From Pseudoalteromonas sp. A25 (lineage in GTDB: Bacteria; Pseudomonadota; Gammaproteobacteria; Enterobacterales; Alteromonadaceae), in contig NZ_AP021846.1 of NCBI RefSeq assembly GCF_009176705.1, positions 1,086,001 to 1,150,000 of the forward strand: a stretch of DNA of 64,000 nucleotides, in the 5' to 3' direction. The notes beneath the pieces are model-generated. The model was given only the letters and a program-made list of their open reading frames with translations, had not been told where the DNA came from and ran no database searches. Both the position numbers and the translations under genes were made by a program. Shown here in pieces: positions 54,221 to 63,882 of the stretch; the first letter of the stretch is position 1, and every line of letters begins with the position of its first letter.

Positions 54221-56677
54221 TTAAGCGGCGCTTGCGCCTTTTGCACCTTGCGATTTAGCAGCTTGACCTGCCATAAGCTCGCTTGGGTCAAAATCATCAA
54301 CATTAATCACAGCCAAACGCTTTGCTTCAACTGCGCTGAGTTTTGCAGCTTCATCCTCGTTTAGGATCCCAGCCTCTAAGCCCATTTGAGCAACTTTATC
54401 TAGTTGCATAAATGGTAGTTTCTGACCTTTGCTACGACACACTTTATCAAACAATGGCTCGGCCTCGAGAATATCTCGCAATGTTTGCTCTTGCTTACCT
54501 AAAATGTTTAAAGGCTCATCTTTTAGATAAATATGTGCAGCTAACCTCTCACGAGAGTCATTTGGTGTTTGCAGTAATTGTGCAATTTTGTGCTCAAGCT
54601 TATCTGTTGGTTTGCGAACAGGGCGGCCAAACGGGAATAGCAAGACTTTGAGCATGCCTCTAAGTACTGCAGATGGCATGTTGTTTATTAAGTCTGCCAA
54701 TGCGCGCTGACAAAGGTATAAGTGTTCCTGACAGCTCCATTGTACAAATGGTAAATCTTCTTTTTTACGACCTTCATCGTTATATCGCTTGAGTGTCGCA
54801 GAAACCAAATATAGATAACTTAACAAATCACCTAAGCGAGCAGAGATCCGTTCTTTGCGTTTTAAGGAGCCACCAAACACAGCCATACAAATGTCAGACA
54901 TGAGCGCTAATGAGGCACTGTAGCGGCTCGCGTTTCGATAAAATACGGCTGTTTCATCGTTGTAAGGCACTTTTGTAAAACGAGCGCCCGTTAGCGCAAG
55001 CCATTTGGTTCTAACTAGGTTTGAAATCGTGAACCCTATGTGTCCCATTAATGATGTGTCAAAACTTTCCAGTGCAGCTTGCTTATCTTCCATGCCGACC
55101 GCATTAAGTTCAGCAAGAACAAATGGATGACAGCGAATTGCACCTTGACCATAAATGATCATGTTACGAGTAAGAATATTTGCACCTTCAACAGTGATAG
55201 CGATAGGGGCACCTTGATAGCCACGGCCTAGGTAGTTGTTTGGACCCAAGCATATGCCTTTCCCGCCATGAATATCCATGGCGTGCATAGTTGAAGTACG
55301 CATTTGTTCAGTAAGGTGATATTTTAAAATCGCTGATACAACTGATGGTTTCTCACCTGCATCCACGGCTCCAGTGGACATGCTTACTGCCGCATCGGTG
55401 CTATATGCATAACCGCCGAGTTTCGCTAGCGATTCTTCAATGCCTTCCATTTTACCAATAGGTAACTTGAACTGACGACGTATACGGCTATATGCGCCAC
55501 TCGCTAAGGCCAGTGACTTAATACCACCGGTTGAATTTGAAGGTAGCGTGATAACACGACCTACAGACAAGCACTCAACTAGCATACGCCAACCTTGCCC
55601 CGCCATTTTTGGACCACCTATGATGTAGTCAATAGGTACAAAAATGTCGTCTCCTTGGGTAGGGCCATTTTGAAATGGCACATTTAATGGGAAGTGGCGA
55701 CGACCAATTTTAACACCAGGTGTGTTGGTCGGGATCAGGGCACAGGTAATGCCTGGCTCTTTATTATCACCCAGTAATCCATCAGGATCTCGAAGTTTGA
55801 AAGCTAATCCAAGTACTGTGGCAACAGGTGCAAGCGTAATATAGCGCTTGTTCCAAGTTAGTCGTATACCGAGCGTTTCTTTGCCTTCCCATTCGCCTTT
55901 ACAAACAATACCGAAGTCAGGTATTGCTGAAGCGTCTGAACCAGCCTCTGGTGAGGTGAGTGCAAAACATGGAATTTCTTGGCCTTTTGCAAGTCGAGGA
56001 AGATAGTGGTCTTTTTGTTCCTGCGTTCCATAATGCTGTAATAATTCACCTGGGCCTAATGAATTTGGTACGCCGACAATTGAAGAAAGCAAAGTTGATT
56101 TACTTGTCAACTTTTGAAGCACACAAGACTGAGCGTAAGCAGAAAATTCTAAACCGCCATATTGTTTTTTAATGATCATGGCAAAGAACTTATTGTCTTT
56201 TAAATACTGCCATACATCTTCGGGTAGGTCGGTCAGCTCATGGGTTGCTTTCCAATCATCTAACATGGCACACACTTCTTCAACAGGGCCATCTAAGAAT
56301 GCTTGTTCTTCAATTGTCAGTTTTGACTGTGGGTACTGATGAAGCTTTTTCCAGTCAGGGTTACCACAAAATAGGTCAGCTTCCCACCAAGTTGTACCAG
56401 CGTCAATTGCTGACTTTTCGGTATCAGACATGGTTGGGGTAACTTTTTTAAAGGCTTTAAACAAAGGCGCAACAATATACTGTTGACGAATATTGGTTAA
56501 AGATAGCGGTACTACAATGGCTAGAAAAACCAGCCATGAAAGTGCTCCAAATGCACCAAAAAAGGTGCCAATTAGAAGTGTAATAGCAGCAACGCCCACT
56601 GAGGCGTTCCAGCTGGCTCTGTGATAGCTTGCTAAACTAAGTAGTGCTATCAAAGCGATTGTAAATAAGAGTGTCAT
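54221..56677 (-). CDS. fadE: Acyl-CoA dehydrogenase FadE
   Basis: A long acyl-CoA dehydrogenase of 818 residues from ATG 56675-56677, chosen for its AAGGAAG ribosome site; the frame reaches 56707 without one. N-terminal transmembrane helices (about 2-20 and 25-60) are a FadE hallmark. The catalytic part contains [35 protein letters not shown] (in part), and [18 protein letters not shown]. FadE does the first oxidation of fatty-acid beta-oxidation at the inner membrane. It is monocistronic; a candidate FadR operator sits 20-28 nt upstream of the start. Confidence 0.95.
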   Translation of the reverse strand: MTLLFTIALIALLSLASYHRASWNASVGVAAITLLIGTFFGAFGALSWLVFLAIVVPLSLTNIRQQYIVAPLFKAFKKVTPTMSDTEKSAIDAGTTWWEADLFCGNPDWKKLHQYPQSKLTIEEQAFLDGPVEEVCAMLDDWKATHELTDLPEDVWQYLKDNKFFAMIIKKQYGGLEFSAYAQSCVLQKLTSKSTLLSSIVGVPNSLGPGELLQHYGTQEQKDHYLPRLAKGQEIPCFALTSPEAGSDASAIPDFGIVCKGEWEGKETLGIRLTWNKRYITLAPVATVLGLAFKLRDPDGLLGDNKEPGITCALIPTNTPGVKIGRRHFPLNVPFQNGPTQGDDIFVPIDYIIGGPKMAGQGWRMLVECLSVGRVITLPSNSTGGIKSLALASGAYSRIRRQFKLPIGKMEGIEESLAKLGGYAYSTDAAVSMSTGAVDAGEKPSVVSAILKYHLTEQMRTSTMHAMDIHGGKGICLGPNNYLGRGYQGAPIAITVEGANILTRNMIIYGQGAIRCHPFVLAELNAVGMEDKQAALESFDTSLMGHIGFTISNLVRTKWLALTGARFTKVPYNDETAVFYRNASRYSASLALMSDICMAVFGGSLKRKERISARLGDLLSYLYLVSATLKRYNDEGRKKEDLPFVQWSCQEHLYLCQRALADLINNMPSAVLRGMLKVLLFPFGRPVRKPTDKLEHKIAQLLQTPNDSRERLAAHIYLKDEPLNILGKQEQTLRDILEAEPLFDKVCRSKGQKLPFMQLDKVAQMGLEAGILNEDEAAKLSAVEAKRLAVINVDDFDPSELMAGQAAKSQGAKGASAA

Positions 56678-56694
56678 GTTGTTCTTCCTTATAA

Positions 56695-56708
56695 GAGGTC
56701 TGACCACC
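56695..56708. promoter_or_regulatory. Candidate FadR operator at fadE
   Basis: The sequence contains GGTCTGACC (56697-56705), the core of the FadR consensus TGGTC-N-GACC, with TGGTCAGACCTC on the gene strand. It is between the likely promoter and the ribosome site of fadE, where a repressor would act. No flanking AT-half match is strong. Confidence 0.5.
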
Positions 56709-56957
56709 TTGGTTAGACTAGCCTTTAAGGCAAATCATTTCAAGAGAAAAACGCTTCTATTACTGTAGTAAAAGCGAGTGAATTTGGTTGAACGAACGTA
56801 AGAATAGTTTTAGGTCAGAAAATTCGCATTGTAGCGACTAATTGCCATTATGTTTTTTTAATGTAAATAAGGTGAAAGTGAACTTTGTGATTTGGTTGCA
56901 ATTCATCAAAGAGTGCCTATTGTTTTAGAGGGATTTTACTTAAGGAAGGAACCTTAA
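56709..56957. other. fadE upstream region, nothing further recognised
   Basis: A 250-nt AT-rich interval between the divergent fadE and the small membrane-protein gene. It probably contains both promoters; I see no other feature. Confidence 0.4.
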
Positions 56958-57263
56958 ATGATTAGTTCAATTATTATGCTCAGTATTTCACTATTTGCGA
57001 CTTGGATGTCTGTTCATCTTTATACTCCTGCAATCTTTTTTAATTTGTTTTGTTTCTTAATAAGCGCTTGGTATGGATACCATGGTCACTTACATATGGC
57101 ACTTATACTTGCATTTTTTAATGTGATAGCAGTGCTAATGAGCCCTATTTTAGTTTTGCCGGATCAGAAAACGACAACTTTAACCGTTTTATTGTTACTT
57201 ATGGCCATGTTTGCTGGCATTGGGGTGGGGGTTCATAAGTTAAAAACTAAAGTGCAACCATAA
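56958..57263 (+). CDS. Small membrane protein, 101 aa
   Basis: A hydrophobic protein with about four putative helices: residues 4-22, 23-40, 47-70 and 75-95. It carries a Gly-rich end (MFAGIGVGVHKL). No family is recognised. It has an AAGGAAGGAACC ribosome site 8 nt before the ATG, a strong hint that it is translated. It lies 90 nt upstream of pdxB in the same direction. Function unknown. Confidence 0.6.
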   Translation: MISSIIMLSISLFATWMSVHLYTPAIFFNLFCFLISAWYGYHGHLHMALILAFFNVIAVLMSPILVLPDQKTTTLTVLLLLMAMFAGIGVGVHKLKTKVQP

Positions 57264-57354
57264 TAACTCACTGAGCTAGAATATCTGGTCAAACTCGCAT
57301 TTTACTGTTGCTTGGGTATACAATATCGGTCCCGAGCACAGTATGGAACAGTAA

Positions 57355-58488
57355 ATGAAGATCCTTGCAGACCAAAATATGCCTTTAGTAGAAGAGTTTT
57401 TTTCTGATTTAGGTGAAGTAAGGCGTTTTGATGGTCGCAATTTAAAGGCATCATCATTAAAAGATGTAGATGTGTTACTTATTCGTTCAGTAACAAAAGT
57501 AAACGAGGAACTACTTGCGGATGCTAATCAGCTCAAGTTTGTGGGAACAGCAACGATTGGTGTCGATCATGTTGATACACAACTTTTAGCGCAGCGAGAT
57601 GTCGCTTTTACAAATGCACCAGGGTGCAATGCCATTGCTGTGGCAGAATATGTGATTAGTGCGCTCTATGCCTATGCACAAGAAACTAACACGTGTTTGC
57701 AAGGCAAGTCATTGGGTATTGTTGGTGTTGGAAATATCGGTAAATGTTTGCAAGAAAAACTGGCAGGCACCGGTATCAAATTACTGCTATGCGATCCACT
57801 TAGATATGAACAGGGTGAGTTGGATGAGCATATAGATATTGATACGGTACTGAGCCAAGCTGATATATTGAGTTTTCATGTCCCTCTAATTAAAGAGGGA
57901 GAGCATAAAACATATCATTTGTTGGATGAAAGTCGCTTAAAACAACTCAAAGATGATACTTTGATTATTAATGCCAGCCGTGGTGATGTGATAGACAACT
58001 CTGCTTTACTTAAATGCTTACAAAGCGGTCAGCGTTTTGAGCTAGTGCTTGATGTATGGGAAAATGAGCCAAATATCCTAACAGAGTTATTGCCATACAC
58101 TCGATTTGCCAGCGTCCACATCGCGGGACATAGTTTGGAAGGAAAAGCACGTGGAACGCAAATGCTGTATGATGGTTTGTGCGCGCTTTTAGGTAAGCCA
58201 GCAAATAAATCGTTAGAAGCATTTTTGCCCGTACCTGCACTGACTAAATGCAGAACTGAAAAAACGCTCACTGAGCAAGATTTAGGGCGTTTAGTGCATT
58301 TAGTTTATGATATTCGTAGAGACGATGGTCTGATGCGAACCAATTTGGCCAGTTATGGCTTTGATAACTTACGTAAAAATTACCCTCCTAGGCGCGAGTT
58401 TAGTACGCTAAAGATAGAAAACATGAGTGATTACGGGGATATGCTTGCTACGTTAGGTTTTAATGTAATTGAAAACAATGAGGATTGA
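57355..58488 (+). CDS. pdxB: Erythronate-4-phosphate dehydrogenase PdxB
   Basis: A 377-residue D-2-hydroxyacid dehydrogenase. The Rossmann motif is GIVGVGNIGKCL near residue 122; catalytic Arg (INASRGDVID), Glu (DVWENEP) and His (IAGHSLEGKARG) are in place, and the C-terminal dimerisation region marks it as PdxB. It oxidises erythronate 4-phosphate in the DXP-independent branch of vitamin B6 synthesis. The stop is 1 nt from the asd start, giving a pdxB-asd-fimV order, like pdxB-usg-truA in E. coli. Confidence 0.94.
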   Translation: MKILADQNMPLVEEFFSDLGEVRRFDGRNLKASSLKDVDVLLIRSVTKVNEELLADANQLKFVGTATIGVDHVDTQLLAQRDVAFTNAPGCNAIAVAEYVISALYAYAQETNTCLQGKSLGIVGVGNIGKCLQEKLAGTGIKLLLCDPLRYEQGELDEHIDIDTVLSQADILSFHVPLIKEGEHKTYHLLDESRLKQLKDDTLIINASRGDVIDNSALLKCLQSGQRFELVLDVWENEPNILTELLPYTRFASVHIAGHSLEGKARGTQMLYDGLCALLGKPANKSLEAFLPVPALTKCRTEKTLTEQDLGRLVHLVYDIRRDDGLMRTNLASYGFDNLRKNYPPRREFSTLKIENMSDYGDMLATLGFNVIENNED

Positions 58489-58489
58489 T

Positions 58490-59506
58490 ATGTCGCAAAA
58501 GTTCAATGTGGCGGTATTGGGTGCTACTGGTTTAGTTGGTCGTCAAATTATAGAAACACTCGAAGAAAGAAAGTTTCCAGTAGATCAACTGTTCGCATTG
58601 GCCAGTAGTCGAAGTGCTGGTGAAGAAATCGATTTTCGTGGTGAAAAAATTGAAGTACTTGATGTAGAACAATTTGATTTTTCACAAGCACATATCGGCT
58701 TGTTCTCTGCCGGTGGCAGTGTGTCGCAAAAGTATGCGCCAATTGCTGCAGACGCTGGATGTGTTGTGATTGATAATACGTCACACTTTAGATACGATTT
58801 TGACGTACCACTGGTAGTTCCTGAAGTAAACGCAGCTAGCTTAGCTGATTTTCGCAACAGAAATATAATAGCCAACCCAAATTGTTCTACCATTCAAATG
58901 TTAGTGGCTTTGAAGCCAATATATGATGCGTATGGTATTGAGCGTATTAATGTGTCTACATACCAAGCTGTGTCTGGTGCTGGCAAAGAAGCTGTTGACG
59001 AATTGGCCAAGCAAACAGCAAACTTGATGAATGCTCGTCCAGTTGATAGTCAAATATTCACCAAGCAAATAGCTTTTAATGTCATTCCTCAAATTGATGC
59101 ATTTCAAGAAAATGGTTATACCAAAGAAGAAATGAAAATGGTTTGGGAGACCCAAAAAATTCTAGGTGACAGTACCGTGATGGTGAACCCAACAGCTGTT
59201 AGGGTTCCTGTGTTTTTTGGTCATGCAGAAGCGGTGCACTTAGAAACGCGTATGCCTTATGATTTTGAGCATATAAAGCAGTTATTGAGTGAAGCGCCAG
59301 GTGTAGAATTAATCGAAGATGAACAGGATTATCCAACACCAGTCAGTGATGCAAGTGGTAATGATACGGTTTATGTTGGTCGCCTGCGCCAAGATATTTC
59401 TCACCCTATGGGGCTAAACTTATGGATTGTATCAGATAATACTCGTAAAGGCGCTGCCACTAATAGTGTGCAAATTGCAGAAGAGCTGGTTGCTAACTAC
59501 TTATAA
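58490..59506 (+). CDS. asd: Aspartate-semialdehyde dehydrogenase (Asd/Usg group)
   Basis: A 338-residue dehydrogenase from ATG 58490, which has a GAGGA site 6 nt upstream inside the end of pdxB. Nucleotide motif GATGLVGRQI (11-20), catalytic Cys132 in NPNCSTIQ, the YQAVSGAGKEAVDEL segment and VPVFFGHAEAVHLET with its His are all intact. The residue set is that of active Asd (Pseudomonas type); E. coli Usg, which has the same genomic position, is a paralogue. It makes aspartate semialdehyde for Lys, Thr, Met and meso-DAP. A hairpin follows at 59517-59544. Confidence 0.88.
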   Translation: MSQKFNVAVLGATGLVGRQIIETLEERKFPVDQLFALASSRSAGEEIDFRGEKIEVLDVEQFDFSQAHIGLFSAGGSVSQKYAPIAADAGCVVIDNTSHFRYDFDVPLVVPEVNAASLADFRNRNIIANPNCSTIQMLVALKPIYDAYGIERINVSTYQAVSGAGKEAVDELAKQTANLMNARPVDSQIFTKQIAFNVIPQIDAFQENGYTKEEMKMVWETQKILGDSTVMVNPTAVRVPVFFGHAEAVHLETRMPYDFEHIKQLLSEAPGVELIEDEQDYPTPVSDASGNDTVYVGRLRQDISHPMGLNLWIVSDNTRKGAATNSVQIAEELVANYL

Positions 59507-59516
59507 ATCGGTTATT

Positions 59517-59544
59517 CAAAGTGCTGCCAAGTGGCAGCACTTTG
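59517..59544 (+). terminator. Hairpin after asd
   Basis: CAAAGTGCTGCC-AAGT-GGCAGCACTTTG, a perfect 12-bp stem 11 nt after the asd stop. No T run follows, so termination or RNA stabilisation is possible. Confidence 0.6.
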
Positions 59545-59784
59545 CCTCTATCACCCTTAACAAAAGTAATAATGTCAAAAGCTTGACTCCTCAGATGGCT
59601 TAAAACGATAAATTTATCATCATAAATCATTATAAGCATGTTAATTTTCAATGCGTTGCAATGGATATTCCTAGGTAACTGGTTTATAGTTTGAACTTGG
59701 AATAGAGCTTGCAGTAGCAATCATTAGCAACATTTTGATGTTTAGCAAATAAGTAATGTTGAACATAGTACTGAAAGGACCAAC

Positions 59785-62700
59785 ATGCGCGGTTTTGTCG
59801 TTTTTTGTATCTTTGTCTTCACATTGATCACTCTGCCTGTCAATAGTTTAGAAGAGCCTCAAATAAAAGGCCCTAAAGGTGTTGACTATGGGCAGCAAGG
59901 TCGGTCAATTGGGCCAATAAAACCTTCCGATACCCTGTGGCGTATCGCTCAAAAAGTCAGACCTGATGATTCAGTCACCATTTATCAGGTGATGAGTGCG
60001 CTTTATAAAAAAAATCCACAGGCATTTTTAGATCAAAATCTTAACCATATGCGTGATGGTGCCTATTTAAAAATTCCAACAATGGGTGAAATACGCAAAG
60101 AGAATCCTACTTTAGCAAGACAACGCTCGGATCAGGATGATGAATTATGGGAGCTTAAAAAAAGTGGCCTGCTTGATAATCAAACTATCGAAGAGGCCCA
60201 GAAAAAAGTAACGCAAGCTCGCAAAATCGACGTAGAAGAAGCGCAAGATGCACTAACAAAGCAACTGAAGTCAATCCAGCTGGAGCAAGACTCTAGACTT
60301 ATGGATCTGCAATCTCAGTTCCGTAATTCGGTTAAAAATGTGGAAGAGATTTTAATTGAAAACGATAAGCTGAAAAAACAGTTAGGTAGCATTTCAGAAG
60401 AGCTGCAAAATGTTCGCGAGCAGCTTGGCAAAGACAGTGAAATTCAGCAACAGCTCCAGTCAGTGATTAACTTACAAACAGCCCTGATAGAAAGACAAGC
60501 GTTACAAAAACAAGAAGCGCAAAGCAGTTTTGATTTCGGCTCAGCATTGAGTAATCCAATTGTATTGGCATTGCTGGCTACTTTGCCGGCGCTGTTGGCG
60601 ATTGGTGGTGGGTTCTTCTTTTTAAGAAAACGTAAGCAAGAGCAACAAGGCGGAAATGATGAAGATGATTTTTTGCCGCAATCACCTTCCGCGAGTGATC
60701 CTTTAGATTTGGGTATGCCTTCGGAAGCGCCTGCTAGCATGCCAACATCAATGGAAGAATCTGACGATGGAGATAGCGTTCAGTTGGATGTAGATGACGA
60801 TATTCTACCTGAAGATGACGACATTATGTTTGACACTTTAGATGAAGATACGTTTGAAGAGGGAGCTAGTGAGTTAGATCAGGATGAGTTAGATAGTCTT
60901 TTAAACGAAGATATTGTTTTCGATGATGAAACAGATGACAGTGATGTATCCGAAGACTTAGATGACTTTTTACAGCAAAACTTCGATGAGCAAGATTCCG
61001 AGGATGGCGATGAAGTTTCTTTGGACTTGGACGGTGACCCCGACGATTTATTGAGCTCTTCAGACATAGATAACATGCTTGGAGAAGACGCAGACTTGAG
61101 TGAAGAAGAGCTGGACGTGAGTGATGACGCTCTTGCAGCTTTAAGCGAAGAGCTAGCTGATGGTCAACAAGAAGATGACATAGATATCGATGCGATAGTC
61201 GATGGTAGTAACGACACGCAAGATGATGATGATTTTGATATCGATGATTTAATTGATGAAGCATCAGAGCAAGGCTCAGACCATGATGATATTGATAGCC
61301 TGCTAGGTGAGCAACAAGATGAAGAAGTAGATGACTTTGATCTTGATGACTTAATTGATGAACCATCAGAGCAAGAGTCTGAAAGCGAACTTAATATTGA
61401 GGTAAATGAAACCCAAACCAGTGATGGTGACGCACAAGTTGATGACGGCGAAGCGCCAACTGAAGAAACCTCCATCGAAGACCAGTTCGAGGCTGAGCCT
61501 GAGTTGGGTGAAATAGATGATTTACTCGATGACGCGCAGGCTGATGGCGACGAAGCACCAACAGAAGAAACTTCCAACGAAGACCTGCTCGACGCAGAGC
61601 CTGAGTTGGATGAAATAGATGATCTACTTGATGACGCGCAGGTTGATAGCGAAGCAGCTATTGAAGAAATCGCGGGCGAAGATCAGCTCGATGCAGAGCC
61701 TGAGTTAGATGAAGCAGATGAGTTACTCGATGATGCGCAAGCGACTGATAGCGAAGCAGCTATTGAAGAAATCTCGGGCGAAGATCAGTCTGATTCTGAG
61801 CATGAGTTAGATGAAGTAGATGAGCTTACCGATGATGCGCAAACGGATGATGGCGAAACGGCTATTGAAGAAAGCACTGATGCAGACCAGCTAGACGCAG
61901 AGCCTGAGTTAGATGAAGTAGATGAGCTACTTGATGATGCGCAAACGGATGATAGCGAAGCCCAAGATAATGGCGATGCGTTAGAAGAGGAGCTTGATGT
62001 TGAACCGCAGACGCAAGCTAAAAGCCAGTTTGATGTATCACTTGATGATATTGATGACGGAGTTGACTTATCAGAGCATAAAAAAGATAACGATCTTGAT
62101 ATGTCTCAATTGCAAAGCGTGGATGACTTGCTCAATGAGCTAGACGATGAAGAGCTTGACGAGTGGGACAGCGATCAAGAGCAACAAGATGAAATTGCAT
62201 TAGGAGATGATCCGTTAGCTGACGACGTAGATCTTCTGGACGAGAGTTATGATGATGAGCTCGAAGATCTAGTTGAGCCTAGTATTGAGTTAGATAGTTA
62301 TCCTGAGCTTGAGTTAGACGATACGAATAATGAGCCTGCGATTAGTAAAACAGAGCAGGAGTTGACAGACGCATTAGCTGAGCCTTCTGAAAAAGAGTTC
62401 GACCAATTTGAAGATGATGATTTAGAGTCTTTGGCTGAACTTGACGAATCAACAGCCGAGGCTAATGAAGAGCCTGCGCTGACTGATGACTTAGAAGATG
62501 ACTTAGACGAAGCACTGCAAGAACAAACAGGCAGTGATGAGCACGCTGCCGAGGAAGCCATCGATGAAGAGCCCACGCTGACTGATGATTTAGAAGATGA
62601 CTTAGAAGAATCAGTGCAAGAACAAACAGGCAGTGATGAGGACGAGTCCGAAGAAGCGTCTGATCTCGAATCACTAGATGAGTTTGATGAACGCGCTGCC

Positions 62701-63882
62701 GAGGAAGTCATCGATGAAGAGCTCGCGCTGACTGATGATTTAGAAGATGACTTAGACGAATCAGTGCAAGAACAATCCGGTAGTGATGAGGACGACTCAG
62801 AAGAGGCGTTTGATCTCGAATCACTAGGTGAGTTTGATGAACACGCTGCCGAGGAAGCCATCGATGAAGAGCCCGCGCTGACTGATGATTTAGAAGATGA
62901 CTTAAATGAATCAGTGCAAGAACAAACAGGTAGTGATGAGGACGACTCAGAAGAAGCGCTTGATCTCGAATCACTAGGTGAGTTTGATGAACGCACTGCC
63001 GAGGAAGCCATCGATGAAGAGCTCACGCTGACTGATGATTTAGAAGGTGACCTAGAAAAATCAGTGCAAGAACAAGCAGGTAGTGATGAAGGTGAGTCAG
63101 AAGAAGCGCTTGATCTCGAAGCTTTAGGTGAGTTTGATGAACACGCTGCTGAGGAAGCCATTGAGGAAGAGCCAGCGCTGACTGATGACATAGAAGATGA
63201 CTTAGACGAATCACAGCAAGAACAAACAGGCAGTGATGAGGACGAGTCCGAAGAAGCGCTTGACCTAGATTCATTACCTGAGTTTGAATTAGCGAGTGAG
63301 GATGATGAGTCTCAGCTACCAGTAACTGACATAGATGAACTTAGTGATGATACGCCACCGAGTGATGTATCTATTGATGAAGCGGCAATTGAAAATGAAT
63401 TTATGTCTGATCTTACACAGTCGGATTTTGATTCATTGCTCAATGAACTGGCAGAACCAGAACCAATAGAAGCAAATGAACTCAGCGAGGTAGATGTTGA
63501 CTTTGACTCGCTACTTTCAGAAGAAGAAATTGATGAGAGTTTAGTTGCAGAAGAACTTGAAGACAATGAAGCTCAATTTGTTGATATTGATGACTTGTTG
63601 GCGCAAAGCGAAGATTTAGATCAAGATGAAGAGCCATATGTAGATCCAAATATGGATGTTGGGTTAAAAGATTTTGACGACTTGTTAGCTGGCGAAAATG
63701 TGACAGATGTTGATTTAGAAGAACAAGGATACTCAGCGAAACTAGACTTAGCTAGAGCTTACATAGAAATCGAAGATTACGATTCTGCAAATGATGTGAT
63801 TGAAGATGTGCTAAGTAATGGTCCAGATGGTGTTCAACAAGAAGCTAACGCGCTCAAGGCGCAGCTTAAAGGGCAGGGTTAG
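59785..63882 (+). CDS. fimV: FimV-like pole-organising protein with long acidic repeats
   Basis: A 1365-residue inner-membrane protein. Order: signal peptide (1-22), periplasmic LysM-type domain (about 45-115, SDTLWRIAQKVRPDDSVT), coiled coil (about 150-235), transmembrane helix (about 257-280, ending FFFLRKRKQ), then a very acidic cytoplasmic region of nearly 1000 residues and a C-terminal FimV/TPR domain (YSAKLDLARAYIEIEDYDSAND). The acidic part has two repeat blocks: units of 33-34 residues (nt 61429-61940) and 50 residues (nt 62400-63280). FimV recruits type IV pilus and signalling proteins to the pole. truA is probably next, outside the window. Confidence 0.92.
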   Translation: MRGFVVFCIFVFTLITLPVNSLEEPQIKGPKGVDYGQQGRSIGPIKPSDTLWRIAQKVRPDDSVTIYQVMSALYKKNPQAFLDQNLNHMRDGAYLKIPTMGEIRKENPTLARQRSDQDDELWELKKSGLLDNQTIEEAQKKVTQARKIDVEEAQDALTKQLKSIQLEQDSRLMDLQSQFRNSVKNVEEILIENDKLKKQLGSISEELQNVREQLGKDSEIQQQLQSVINLQTALIERQALQKQEAQSSFDFGSALSNPIVLALLATLPALLAIGGGFFFLRKRKQEQQGGNDEDDFLPQSPSASDPLDLGMPSEAPASMPTSMEESDDGDSVQLDVDDDILPEDDDIMFDTLDEDTFEEGASELDQDELDSLLNEDIVFDDETDDSDVSEDLDDFLQQNFDEQDSEDGDEVSLDLDGDPDDLLSSSDIDNMLGEDADLSEEELDVSDDALAALSEELADGQQEDDIDIDAIVDGSNDTQDDDDFDIDDLIDEASEQGSDHDDIDSLLGEQQDEEVDDFDLDDLIDEPSEQESESELNIEVNETQTSDGDAQVDDGEAPTEETSIEDQFEAEPELGEIDDLLDDAQADGDEAPTEETSNEDLLDAEPELDEIDDLLDDAQVDSEAAIEEIAGEDQLDAEPELDEADELLDDAQATDSEAAIEEISGEDQSDSEHELDEVDELTDDAQTDDGETAIEESTDADQLDAEPELDEVDELLDDAQTDDSEAQDNGDALEEELDVEPQTQAKSQFDVSLDDIDDGVDLSEHKKDNDLDMSQLQSVDDLLNELDDEELDEWDSDQEQQDEIALGDDPLADDVDLLDESYDDELEDLVEPSIELDSYPELELDDTNNEPAISKTEQELTDALAEPSEKEFDQFEDDDLESLAELDESTAEANEEPALTDDLEDDLDEALQEQTGSDEHAAEEAIDEEPTLTDDLEDDLEESVQEQTGSDEDESEEASDLESLDEFDERAAEEVIDEELALTDDLEDDLDESVQEQSGSDEDDSEEAFDLESLGEFDEHAAEEAIDEEPALTDDLEDDLNESVQEQTGSDEDDSEEALDLESLGEFDERTAEEAIDEELTLTDDLEGDLEKSVQEQAGSDEGESEEALDLEALGEFDEHAAEEAIEEEPALTDDIEDDLDESQQEQTGSDEDESEEALDLDSLPEFELASEDDESQLPVTDIDELSDDTPPSDVSIDEAAIENEFMSDLTQSDFDSLLNELAEPEPIEANELSEVDVDFDSLLSEEEIDESLVAEELEDNEAQFVDIDDLLAQSEDLDQDEEPYVDPNMDVGLKDFDDLLAGENVTDVDLEEQGYSAKLDLARAYIEIEDYDSANDVIEDVLSNGPDGVQQEANALKAQLKGQG
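61429..61960 (+). repeat. FimV repeat block 1, 99-102 bp units
   Basis: The codons DDAQ (or DAQ) recur at 61429, 61531, 61633, 61732, 61834 and 61936, spacings of 102, 102, 99, 102 and 102 bp. Each unit has AEPELDE and LLDD. Units vary in sequence. Confidence 0.85.
62410..63280 (+). repeat. FimV repeat block 2, exact 150-bp units
   Basis: The CTG codon of LTDD falls at 62479, 62578, 62728, 62878, 63028 and 63178. The first step is 99 bp, the rest are exactly 150 bp. The first copy therefore lacks 51 bp (17 residues, DESEEA...DEFDE type). The DNA identity between copies is high, suggesting recent duplication. Confidence 0.9.

Noticed and set aside
62298..63191. Long serine-rich minus-strand ORFs opposite fimV (also 60866-61577, 62462-63566)
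   Set aside because: They are the antisense reading of the GAT/GAA-rich fimV repeats; they have no start signals, and their composition mirrors the repeat codons.
61429..63280. Regular repeats that could suggest a CRISPR array
   Set aside because: The units are 99-150 bp, lie in frame within fimV and have no short repeat-spacer alternation.
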